Assembly (NCBI GenBank): GCA_000432835.1
Contig: FR890370.1
Location: 1-23,324 of the forward strand
Length of the DNA: 23,324 bases
Direction of reading: 5' to 3'
DNA from: Clostridium sp. CAG:417
GTDB lineage: Bacteria > Bacillota_I > Bacilli_A > RF39 > UBA660
This document shows, piece by piece, positions 7,443 through 14,224 of this stretch; the first letter of the stretch is position 1; each line of letters opens with the position of its first letter. A model generated the notes under the pieces. The model worked only from the letters and a program-made list of their open reading frames with translations, had not been told where the DNA came from and searched no databases. Position numbers and translations under genes: made by a program.

Positions 7443-8783
7443 ATGGATTACAAAATTTTAGTAAATGAAAACCATGAAATAAATAAAAATAAATTACAAA
7501 ATTTAATACTTGTTGAAACTATAAATACTTTTGGTGAAAAAATTCTCGTTGAAAAAAAGACTTATAATGCCTATCTGCAACTTAAGGAATTTTTAGAAGG
7601 AAAAAATATTAAAATAGGTATCGAAAAAGGCCATTTAAAAGAAGATAACAAAAATTCTAGCGAACATGTAACTGGTCTTGCCTTAGATATTAGCATCTAT
7701 TCTGAAGAGAGTTTTCAAAAGTGTGATGATTATTTGAATCCTAAATATCTTAATACCTATGAGTTTATTCATCAATACTTAAAAGATTATGGTTTTATTT
7801 TAAGATATCCTAAAGAAAAAGAAAAAATAACTCTTCATAAATATGAACCATGGCATATTCGTTATGTTGGTAAAAGGACTGCTGCTATAATAGATGAAAA
7901 TAATTTGACATTAGAAGAATATTACAATAACTATAATTTAAATGGAGTCTTAGTAATAAATAAGGACAAAAATATGACTTCCCGCGATGTTGCTGATATA
8001 GTTTCTAAAACGCTTGACATATCAAAGGTAGGACATACTGGTACCCTTGATCCTCTAGCGACAGGTGTCCTAGTTCTAACTCTTGGTTCCTACACAAAAT
8101 TAAGTGAATGCTTAACATCCCTTGATAAAGAATATATTGCCGAAGTAAAAGCTGGCATAAAAACAGATACCCTAGATATTAGCGGAAATATAATTGAAGA
8201 GTGTAGTGATTTTTCTCTTGCTAGATTAGAAGAGGTTCTTAAGTCATTCGAAAAAACCTATTACCAGGAAGTTCCGAAATATTCAGCTGTTAAAGTAAAT
8301 GGCAAAAAATTATATGAATATGCCCGACAAAATATTGAAGTACCACTTCCTAAAAAAGAGGTCACTATCAAAAGTATAAAACTTCTAACAAAAGATGATA
8401 CAGGCTTTACTTTTAGCTGTACAGTTAGTAAAGGTACCTATATTAGAAGCTTGATAAGGGATATAGGCGAATCTCTTAATGTTTTACTAACCATGACTAA
8501 TTTAAAAAGAACACGTCAAGGAAAATTCAAAATTGAAGAAAGTTTTACTCTAGACGATCTAAAAAATGGCAATTATCATGTCTTAACAGTTAATGATTTA
8601 TTTGACTATCCTAAAATAGCAGTAGACCTAGTCACAAAAAACAAAATATTAAATGGGTGCAAATTAGAAAATACTTATAATATAGATGATAAGGTTATTT
8701 TTACTTATGAAGAATCCTACCTTGCCATCTATAAAAATGAAAAAAATATTTTAAAAATGTGGAAAATGTTATATAATATATAA
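7443..8783 (+). CDS. truB: Fusion of VanY-like D,D-carboxypeptidase and tRNA pseudouridine-55 synthase TruB
   Basis: 446 residues in one uninterrupted frame. Residues 1-150 are an M15B/VanY-type peptidase: SEHVTGLALD holds zinc ligands His75 and Asp82, and EPWHIRYVG holds catalytic Glu135 and ligand His138. The SGYRS-type arginine motif of the family is not evident; KIGIEKGHLK stands in its place. There is no signal peptide or membrane span, so this domain should be cytosolic, unlike most VanY. Residues 165-446 are a complete TruB: GHTGTLDPLATGVL with catalytic Asp203, KEYIAEVKAG, PKYSAVKVNGKKLYEYAR and SKGTYIRSLIRDIG; it makes pseudouridine 55 in the tRNA T-loop. No ATG/GTG/TTG with a ribosome site exists at the domain border. 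Start: ATG after AGGTGA. Both domains look intact. This architecture is not one I know as standard. Confidence 0.93.
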   Translation: MDYKILVNENHEINKNKLQNLILVETINTFGEKILVEKKTYNAYLQLKEFLEGKNIKIGIEKGHLKEDNKNSSEHVTGLALDISIYSEESFQKCDDYLNPKYLNTYEFIHQYLKDYGFILRYPKEKEKITLHKYEPWHIRYVGKRTAAIIDENNLTLEEYYNNYNLNGVLVINKDKNMTSRDVADIVSKTLDISKVGHTGTLDPLATGVLVLTLGSYTKLSECLTSLDKEYIAEVKAGIKTDTLDISGNIIEECSDFSLARLEEVLKSFEKTYYQEVPKYSAVKVNGKKLYEYARQNIEVPLPKKEVTIKSIKLLTKDDTGFTFSCTVSKGTYIRSLIRDIGESLNVLLTMTNLKRTRQGKFKIEESFTLDDLKNGNYHVLTVNDLFDYPKIAVDLVTKNKILNGCKLENTYNIDDKVIFTYEESYLAIYKNEKNILKMWKMLYNI

Positions 8784-8801
8784 CCACAAGAGGTGATATG
8801 T

Positions 8802-8960
8802 ATGGAAAATAAAAATATGAAAAATAAATTAGAAGCCTATAAAAAAGAATTAGAATTAGCTAGTAGTAATCTATCACATTCAGACTTCATAAAGGTATAT
8901 CAACAAAATAGGACTAAATCAAAAGCAAAGACACTTCCTAAACGCAGAATCTTTAAATAG
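8802..8960 (+). CDS. 52-residue basic protein (unknown)
   Basis: The ATG at 8802 follows GAGGTGAT (8790-8797) and opens a 53-codon frame ending in TAG, followed by a good terminator. The protein is highly charged and predicted mostly helical (KLEAYKKELELA), with a strongly basic tail ending PKRRIFK. No membrane span, no recognised family. It starts 18 bp after the fusion gene, so it is the last gene of that operon. Ribosome site, spacing and terminator support it as a real small gene. Confidence 0.7.
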   Translation: MENKNMKNKLEAYKKELELASSNLSHSDFIKVYQQNRTKSKAKTLPKRRIFK

Positions 8961-8969
8961 TATATTGTA

Positions 8970-8995
8970 AAGAACATCTAATATGTTCTTTTTTT
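8970..8995 (+). terminator. Intrinsic terminator of the truB operon
   Basis: AAGAACAT (8970-8977) pairs with ATGTTCTT (8983-8990), followed by a run of seven T. Confidence 0.85.
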
Positions 8996-8996
8996 C

Positions 8997-9025
8997 TTGA
9001 CAAAAGCATATTATTATTGTATAAC
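8997..9025 (+). promoter_or_regulatory. Sigma-A promoter of the GntR-ABC operon
   Basis: Perfect -35 TTGACA (8997-9002), a 17-bp spacer and TATAAC (9020-9025). It begins one base after the previous terminator's U-tract. Confidence 0.85.
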
Positions 9026-9045
9026 TGTATTAGTTAACTAATACA
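9026..9045. promoter_or_regulatory. 20-bp palindromic operator for the GntR regulator
   Basis: TGTATTAGTTAACTAATACA is a perfect inverted repeat directly after the -10, covering the expected transcription start. Position and symmetry, with an adjacent YtrA-type GntR gene, point to negative autoregulation. The assignment to this regulator is inference. Confidence 0.75.
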
Positions 9046-9059
9046 AAAGGAGATGAAAT

Positions 9060-9419
9060 ATGGAAGAAAAGTTTATATTTAGTGATAATATTCCGATTTA
9101 TAAACAATTGTTAGAACAACTTACCGAAAAAATAATTATCGGAACATATGAACCGGGTGGTAAATTACCATCAGTTAGAGAATTTGCTCTTATTACTGGT
9201 GTTAATCCAAATACAGTTCAAAGAGCTCTAACAGAACTGGAAGAAAAATCCTTAATTATTACTAAAAGAACCAGTGGTAAATTTGTAACCGAAGATAAGA
9301 AAATAATTAGCAAGATGAAAAAGGAAGTCTTACAATCAACTGTTGATGACTTTTTAAAAAATATGAAAAAGTTAAATGTGAGTAAAGAAGAAATTATTTC
9401 TTATTTACAAGGAAAATAA
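9060..9419 (+). CDS. GntR-family transcriptional regulator, YtrA subfamily
   Basis: 119 residues: one winged helix-turn-helix (about 10-78) with the family hallmarks PIYKQLLEQL, GGKLPSVREFA, VNPNTVQRALTELE and GKFV, then a short helical tail (80-119) for dimerisation. It has none of the large effector domains of FadR/HutC-type GntR proteins, which defines the YtrA type. These repress the ABC transporter operon in which they lie, often in cell-envelope stress. The ribosome site AAAGGAGAT precedes the ATG. A perfect palindrome over the transcription start (9026-9045) is the likely operator. The ATP-binding gene follows after 10 bp. Confidence 0.92.
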   Translation: MEEKFIFSDNIPIYKQLLEQLTEKIIIGTYEPGGKLPSVREFALITGVNPNTVQRALTELEEKSLIITKRTSGKFVTEDKKIISKMKKEVLQSTVDDFLKNMKKLNVSKEEIISYLQGK

Positions 9420-9429
9420 AGGAGAGTAT

Positions 9430-10125
9430 ATGAATTTAATAGAATTCAAAAATGTGAGTAAAAGCTATGGAACATTTCAAGCATTAAAAAATATTAATCT
9501 TCAAATAGAACCAGGCAAGATTTATGGTTTATTAGGACCAAATGGTAGTGGAAAAACCACTATAATTAAACTAATTAACGATTTGTTAACACCAACTGAA
9601 GGAAGCATATTAATAAAGGGACAAAAACCAGGCGTAGATAGTAAAAAGATAATTTCTTATTTACCTGAAAGAACGTATTTAAATACAAACTCAAAAGTCA
9701 GTGAAATAATATCTTTATTCGAAGACTTCTATGAAGATTTTAATAAAGATAAGGCTTTGAAATTATTAAATGATTTAAATATTGATAAAGATGCTAAACT
9801 TAAAACAATGTCAAAAGGAACAAAAGAAAAGGTTCAACTTATTCTTGTTATGAGTAGAGAAGCAGATCTTTATGTATTAGATGAACCAATAGGCGGAGTT
9901 GACCCTGCAGGTAGAGACTACATTCTAAATACCATTTTACAAAATTTTAAACAGACATCAAGTATTATTATTTCAACCCATTTAATTTCAGATATCGAAA
10001 AAATATTAGATGATGTTATTTTTATTAAAAATGGCGAAATTGTTTTATTTGAAAATGCAGATGAACTTAGAAATAAAGAAAATAAAACTATAGATGCTAT
10101 TTTTAGGGAGGAATTTAAATGTTAA
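9430..10125 (+). CDS. ABC transporter ATP-binding protein
   Basis: 231 residues. Walker A GPNGSGKTT (36-44), the signature region in the divergent form TMSKGTKEK (126-134) instead of LSGGQ, as is common in the YtrB/BcrA-like ABC-2 group, Walker B LYVLDEP (147-153), D-loop GGVDPAG and switch His184 (STHL). It energises the permease encoded next, with which it overlaps by 7 bases. Substrate unknown; related systems export peptides or antibiotics, or respond to cell-wall stress. Start: ATG after AAAGGAGAG. Confidence 0.95.
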   Translation: MNLIEFKNVSKSYGTFQALKNINLQIEPGKIYGLLGPNGSGKTTIIKLINDLLTPTEGSILIKGQKPGVDSKKIISYLPERTYLNTNSKVSEIISLFEDFYEDFNKDKALKLLNDLNIDKDAKLKTMSKGTKEKVQLILVMSREADLYVLDEPIGGVDPAGRDYILNTILQNFKQTSSIIISTHLISDIEKILDDVIFIKNGEIVLFENADELRNKENKTIDAIFREEFKC

Positions 10126-10901
10126 ATAAACTATTAAAATATGATTTGAAAAACATCTTTAAGATTATGGTGCCAATCTATATAGTTGTTATATTAATAT
10201 CTACACTGGCTAGAGGAGCATACTATTTATCAGATAAAATAACCTTGTTTCAAATATCATATGCTTTTATGTTTGCTATATATATAGTTGCTACTTTTTC
10301 TCTACCTTTTGCAACATGGATAATAGGGTGTATCCGTTTTTATAAAAACATTGTAAAGGATGAGGGGTATCTCATGAATACTCTTCCAGTTAAAAAGAGT
10401 AGTCTAATTTTATCAAAACTAATTACTACTATAGTAGCAATAGCCGCAAGCACTTTAGTATCAGCTATCTGTCTTGGTATTGGTATATTTGGAATCTATG
10501 TCCAAACTGCAGATGTTATTTGGGCCTTAGATATTTTAAAAGATTGTGATATCGTGTTCTTCTCATTAATATTTGCTTCTTTCTTCGTCGGCGTAATAAT
10601 GCAACAACTTCTAATATATTTATCCATTTCAATAGGTCAAATGCATAATAAGAATAAGGGCTTTTTCTCATTCCTATATATGATAGCCGTTTATTATATC
10701 ACTCAATTATTTGTAGCGCTATTCTTAATCATTCCTATATATTTTAATAATAATTGGAGTAAATATTTAGAACAAAATACACCACCAATGTCCTTCTTAC
10801 AAATCTTCCTATTAGCGTCACTAATTCTTAACATAATAATTTGCTTTGTCTATTATAAAATTACAACTATAAACTTAGAAAAAAGACTTAATTTGGAATA
10901 A
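10119..10901 (+). CDS. ABC-2 type transporter permease
   Basis: 260 residues with about six membrane spans (near 17-35, 45-70, 100-127, 145-172, 183-208, 228-248). The cytoplasmic segment YKNIVKDEGYLMNTLPVKK (75-93) is the coupling-helix motif seen in many Firmicutes permeases paired with YtrA-type regulators. The reading frame overlaps the ATPase gene by 7 bases, suggesting translational coupling; the ribosome site GGGAGG lies inside the ATPase end. It forms the channel of the exporter. The terminator overlaps its stop codon. Confidence 0.9.
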   Translation: MLNKLLKYDLKNIFKIMVPIYIVVILISTLARGAYYLSDKITLFQISYAFMFAIYIVATFSLPFATWIIGCIRFYKNIVKDEGYLMNTLPVKKSSLILSKLITTIVAIAASTLVSAICLGIGIFGIYVQTADVIWALDILKDCDIVFFSLIFASFFVGVIMQQLLIYLSISIGQMHNKNKGFFSFLYMIAVYYITQLFVALFLIIPIYFNNNWSKYLEQNTPPMSFLQIFLLASLILNIIICFVYYKITTINLEKRLNLE

Positions 10902-10915
10902 TTGAGTCTTTTTAT
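10880..10915 (+). terminator. Intrinsic terminator of the ABC operon
   Basis: AAAAAGACT (10880-10888) pairs with AGTCTTTTT (10905-10913), with the stop codon in the loop, followed by further T. Confidence 0.7.
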
Positions 10916-10935
10916 CTTTATTTATAATAAAAGCC

Positions 10936-10964
10936 TTGCAATTTAATTATATTTTTAGTATATT
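10936..10964 (+). promoter_or_regulatory. Promoter of rpsO
   Basis: TTGCAA (10936-10941), a 17-bp spacer and TATATT (10959-10964); an overlapping TATTAT is an alternative -10. Confidence 0.6.
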
Positions 10965-10969
10965 ATATG

Positions 10970-11047
10970 TACTGCTGATTCTTAGTTAGAGGAAATTCCG
11001 ACCTCTTACTCAGTTTTGGTGAATTTTATGAAAGGAAGGTTTAAACA
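10970..11047 (+). promoter_or_regulatory. rpsO leader, probable S15 autoregulatory RNA
   Basis: About 75 bases of untranslated leader precede rpsO. CTGA...TCAG encloses a hairpin AGAGG/CCTCT around 10991-11010. S15 represses its own leader in many bacteria by binding a folded RNA; position and foldability fit, but I cannot confirm a known S15 leader class. The ribosome site AAAGGAAGG is just upstream of the ATG. Confidence 0.45.
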
Positions 11048-11317
11048 ATGGCTTTAACAAAAGAAAAGAAACAACAAATAATTGAAGAATACAGAAGAGA
11101 TGAAAAAGACACTGGTTCATGTGAAGTACAAATAGCAATATTAACATCAGAAATAAATGATTTAACTGAGCATTTAAAAGTACATAAACATGACTATCAT
11201 TCACGTAGGGGATTACTTAAGAAGATTGGTCAAAGACGTAGTATGTTACAATACTTAGCTAAGACTGATATTACAAGATATCGTGAATTAATTCAAAAAT
11301 TAGGATTAAGAAAGTAG
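11048..11317 (+). CDS. rpsO: 30S ribosomal protein S15
   Basis: 89 residues, the standard length. All family blocks are present: GSCEVQIAILTSEINDLTEHL, KHDYHSRRGLLKKIGQRR and YLAKTDITRYRELIQKLGLRK. S15 binds the central domain of 16S rRNA at the three-way junction and is a primary binder in 30S assembly. It is followed by pnp, the conserved bacterial order; a hairpin terminator lies between them. Start: ATG after AAAGGAAGG. Confidence 0.99.
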   Translation: MALTKEKKQQIIEEYRRDEKDTGSCEVQIAILTSEINDLTEHLKVHKHDYHSRRGLLKKIGQRRSMLQYLAKTDITRYRELIQKLGLRK

Positions 11318-11343
11318 ACACTATCTTTTTGTGTCTCTTTTTT
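11316..11343 (+). terminator. Terminator or attenuator between rpsO and pnp
   Basis: AGACAC (11316-11321) pairs with GTGTCT (11331-11336), then C and a long T run. The 6-bp stem may be leaky, letting some transcripts continue into pnp, for which I see no strong separate promoter in the 57-bp gap. Confidence 0.65.
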
Positions 11344-11374
11344 TTCAAACATAATAAGCATAAAAGGAGAAGTA

Positions 11375-13555
11375 ATGAAGAGAGTATTTAAAAAGAATTT
11401 TTTTGGAAAAAATCTTATTGTAGAACATGGACAACTAGCCAAACAAGCAACTGGTAGTGTATTAGTTCGTTATGGTGATACTGTAGTCCTAACTGCAGTT
11501 GTTGTAAACAAAAATGTCAACTTATTATCTGATTTTTTCCCATTAACAGTAAATTATCAAGAAAAATTATATTCTGTAGGAAAAATACCAGGTGGCTTTA
11601 TTAAAAGAGAAGGTCGTCCAACTGAAAATGCCACTTTGGCAGCTCGTATGATTGATAGACCTATGCGACCACTATTCCCAGAAGATTTTAAAAATGAAGT
11701 TCAAATAATTAACACTGTTCTAAGTGTTGAACCAGATTGTTCACCAGAACTAACAGCCTTATTTGCTTCGTCACTAGCAACATCAATTAGTAAAATACCA
11801 TTTAATGGCCCAGTTGCGGGAGTAAAAGTAGGTTATATTGATAAGGAATATGTTATTAACCCAACTCATGAACAACTAGAAAATTCTTTAATTGATTTAA
11901 CTGTAGCGGGAACAAAAGATGCCATCAATATGGTTGAATCAAGTGCCCATGAAGCATCAGAAAAAATAATGTTGGAAGGACTAATGAAAGGACATGAAGC
12001 CCTAAAAGAATTAGTTGCTTTCCAAGATGAAATAATTTCTGAAATCGGCGAAGAAAAAATGGAATATGAACATTTAGAAATCTCTAAGGAATTAGAAGAT
12101 GAAGTAAGATCATTAGCGGCAAATAGACTAGACAAAGCATTAAGAATTAAAGAAAAACTAAAAATGCATGAAGCCGTAGATGGCTTGAAAGAAGAAATAG
12201 TAGAAAAGTATAGAGCAGAAAATATAGAATTATCTGATGAAGAACAGGCTATATTATCTACTAAAGTAATGAAAATATTAGATGATTTAGAATATGAATT
12301 ATTTAGAAATATAGTCGTAAAAGAACATATCAGAGCCGATGGTAGAAAAATGGATGAGATAAGACCCTTATCAACTGATATAGATTTACTACCTAGAACT
12401 CATGGCTCAGCCCTATTTACAAGAGGAGAAACTCAGGCTCTATCCGTAACAACCCTAGGAGCATTAGGCGAACATCAAATATTAGATGGCCTTGAAATAG
12501 AAGATCAAAAACGTTTTATGTTACACTATAATTTTCCAAGTTTTTCTGTAGGAGAAACTGGTCGCTACGGTGCCCCTGGAAGAAGAGAAATAGGCCATGG
12601 AGCATTAGGCGAAAAAGCTTTAGCCCAAGTAATTCCTAGTGAAGATGAATTCCCATATACTATCCGTGTAGTAAGTGAAATACTTGAATCAAATGGTTCA
12701 TCATCACAGGCAAGTATTTGTGCTGGATGTATGTCCTTAATGGCTGCTGGTGTACCAATAAAAGCTCCAGTCGCAGGAATTGCCATGGGACTTATAACTG
12801 CTGGAAAAGATTATACAATTTTAACGGATATTCAAGGTATGGAAGATCACTTAGGTGATATGGACTTTAAAGTTGCAGGTACAAAAAACGGAATATGTGC
12901 TTTACAAATGGATATTAAAATTAAGGGTGTAACTGAAAAAATATTAAAAGAAGCTCTAAAACAAGCTAAAAAAGCGCGCCTTGAAATCTTAGATGTTATT
13001 GCAAAGCAAATCAGCGAACCTCGTAAAGAAGTATCTAAATATGCACCAAAAACAGAGATATTTAAAATCAACCCAGCTAAAATTAAAGATGTCATTGGTC
13101 GTGGTGGAGAAATGATTACTAAGATCATTTGTGAAGCTTCTAATGTAACAGAAGTTAATAATATAAATGCTGTTAAAGTAGATTTAGAAGACGACGGACG
13201 TGTCATAATCTATCACACTGATCAAAAAGTAATAGATAAGACTCGTAAAATGATTGAAGAAATTGCTCGTGAAGTTGAAGAGGGCAAAGAATATTTAGCT
13301 AAGGTAGTGAAAGTTGAAGACTTTGGTTGTTTCGTTGAATTATGGCCAGGATGCGAGGGAATGGTTCACGTATCACAACTTGCTGAAGAAAGGGTAAAGA
13401 AAGCTGGAGACGTCGTTAAGGTTGGCGATGAAATTATGGTTAAAGCTCTAGGACCAGATAAAAAAGGTCGTCAAAACTTTTCACGCAAAGAATGTCTAAA
13501 GAAAACTACAAAACCTAAAAAAACTGAAACAAAAGATGCTAAGATAAATGCTTAA
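11375..13555 (+). CDS. pnp: Polyribonucleotide nucleotidyltransferase (PNPase)
   Basis: 726 residues, slightly longer than the usual 700-710. Domain order: first RNase PH core (about 1-140), all-helical linker (about 160-305), second RNase PH core (about 315-545) with THGSALFTRGETQ and the conserved DHLGDMDFKVAG block (491-502), KH domain with GRGG loop (575-578), S1 domain (about 634-708) and a Lys-rich tail (KKTTKPKKTETKDAK). It degrades RNA 3'-5' by phosphorolysis as a homotrimer and can join degradosome assemblies. The ATG follows AAAGGAG. It is downstream of rpsO. Confidence 0.99.
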   Translation: MKRVFKKNFFGKNLIVEHGQLAKQATGSVLVRYGDTVVLTAVVVNKNVNLLSDFFPLTVNYQEKLYSVGKIPGGFIKREGRPTENATLAARMIDRPMRPLFPEDFKNEVQIINTVLSVEPDCSPELTALFASSLATSISKIPFNGPVAGVKVGYIDKEYVINPTHEQLENSLIDLTVAGTKDAINMVESSAHEASEKIMLEGLMKGHEALKELVAFQDEIISEIGEEKMEYEHLEISKELEDEVRSLAANRLDKALRIKEKLKMHEAVDGLKEEIVEKYRAENIELSDEEQAILSTKVMKILDDLEYELFRNIVVKEHIRADGRKMDEIRPLSTDIDLLPRTHGSALFTRGETQALSVTTLGALGEHQILDGLEIEDQKRFMLHYNFPSFSVGETGRYGAPGRREIGHGALGEKALAQVIPSEDEFPYTIRVVSEILESNGSSSQASICAGCMSLMAAGVPIKAPVAGIAMGLITAGKDYTILTDIQGMEDHLGDMDFKVAGTKNGICALQMDIKIKGVTEKILKEALKQAKKARLEILDVIAKQISEPRKEVSKYAPKTEIFKINPAKIKDVIGRGGEMITKIICEASNVTEVNNINAVKVDLEDDGRVIIYHTDQKVIDKTRKMIEEIAREVEEGKEYLAKVVKVEDFGCFVELWPGCEGMVHVSQLAEERVKKAGDVVKVGDEIMVKALGPDKKGRQNFSRKECLKKTTKPKKTETKDAKINA

Positions 13556-13568
13556 CATCTTTTTATTA
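13531..13568 (+). terminator. Intrinsic terminator of pnp
   Basis: AAAAGATG (13531-13538) pairs with CATCTTTT (13556-13563), followed by T/A-rich sequence. The stop codon lies in the loop, which is 17 bases long. Confidence 0.5.
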
Positions 13569-13578
13569 TTACTATTTA

Positions 13579-13607
13579 GTTATATATTTTAAAGCCGCAC
13601 ATATAAT
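13579..13607 (+). promoter_or_regulatory. Candidate sigma-E promoter of spoIVFAB
   Basis: GTTATATA (13579-13586), 13 bases and CATATAAT (13600-13607) closely resemble the mother-cell sigma-E elements (-35 near GTCATATT, -10 near CATACAAT, about 13 bases apart). spoIVFAB is a sigma-E operon in Bacillus. TATAAT is embedded in the -10, but there is no sigma-A -35. Confidence 0.5.
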
Positions 13608-13624
13608 TCTTTGAGGAGATAAAA

Positions 13625-14224
13625 ATGAATATAGATGATTATCGAAAACAAAGAAGTGATAGTACCAAAAATAGTGTTAACAATTACAAAAAGCCCCGCA
13701 AAATGCTCCATTCATTTATAAATCGTATTCTGTTAACAATCATAGTCTTTTTAATCGGAATGATATTTACCAAAAACAGTGCTACTAATAAAAAAATAAT
13801 TTCAGAACATATATATGAAGAAAGTATTCATTTTTCAAACTTTAAAAAAATCTATAATAAATATTTTGGTAAATATATTGGTGAAGTAGAAGAGACTAAA
13901 CAAGTATTTACAGAAAAACTTTCATATAGCAAGGAAAGTGTCTATAAAGATGGTGTAAAATTAACCGTTAGCGACAACTACTTAGTGCCAGCTCTAGAAA
14001 GTGGTATCGTCATTTTTATTGGTAACAAAGAAGGGTATGATAATACTGTTATCATAGAACAAATTAATGGTATAGATGTTTGGTATAGTAACATTACCGA
14101 AAAAAATATTAAAATGTATGATTACGTCAAAAAAGGAGACTTAATAGGAGAGGCCAAAGATAAAAAAATATATTTATTATTTGAAGAAAAGGGAAAATTT
14201 TTAGATTATAAAAAATATATCTAA
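13625..14224 (+). CDS. spoIVFA: SpoIVFA-like protein with degenerate M23 domain
   Basis: 199 residues: a short cytoplasmic basic N-terminus, one membrane span (about 32-49), a linker, and a LytM/M23-like beta domain (about 115-185: VPALESGIVIFIGNKEGYDN, VWYSNI, YDYVKKGDLIGEAKDK, YLLFEEKGKFLDYKKYI). The M23 zinc residues (HxxxD and HxH) are absent, so it is not an active peptidase; that is also true of SpoIVFA, which holds and inhibits the SpoIVFB protease in the forespore outer membrane until cleaved by signalling proteases. The next gene encodes the SpoIVFB-like protease, overlapping its end, which supports the identification. The GAGGAGAT site precedes the ATG. Confidence 0.85.
   Translation: MNIDDYRKQRSDSTKNSVNNYKKPRKMLHSFINRILLTIIVFLIGMIFTKNSATNKKIISEHIYEESIHFSNFKKIYNKYFGKYIGEVEETKQVFTEKLSYSKESVYKDGVKLTVSDNYLVPALESGIVIFIGNKEGYDNTVIIEQINGIDVWYSNITEKNIKMYDYVKKGDLIGEAKDKKIYLLFEEKGKFLDYKKYI

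Noticed and set aside
7900..7960. Possibility that VanY and TruB are two genes with a hidden start between them
   Set aside because: No ATG, GTG or TTG with a ribosome site occurs near the domain border and the frame has no stop; from this sequence it is one polypeptide.
11866..13206. Several minus-strand frames inside pnp
   Set aside because: They overlap conserved PNPase domains on the other strand and have no ribosome sites; typical shadow frames.
14204..14224. Programmed frameshift on the A-run (14210-14215) producing a SpoIVFA-SpoIVFB fusion
   Set aside because: Moving from the SpoIVFA frame to the SpoIVFB frame needs +1 or -2, whereas A-run slippage usually gives -1; both proteins are known as separate polypeptides. 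A non-standard start explains the data more simply.
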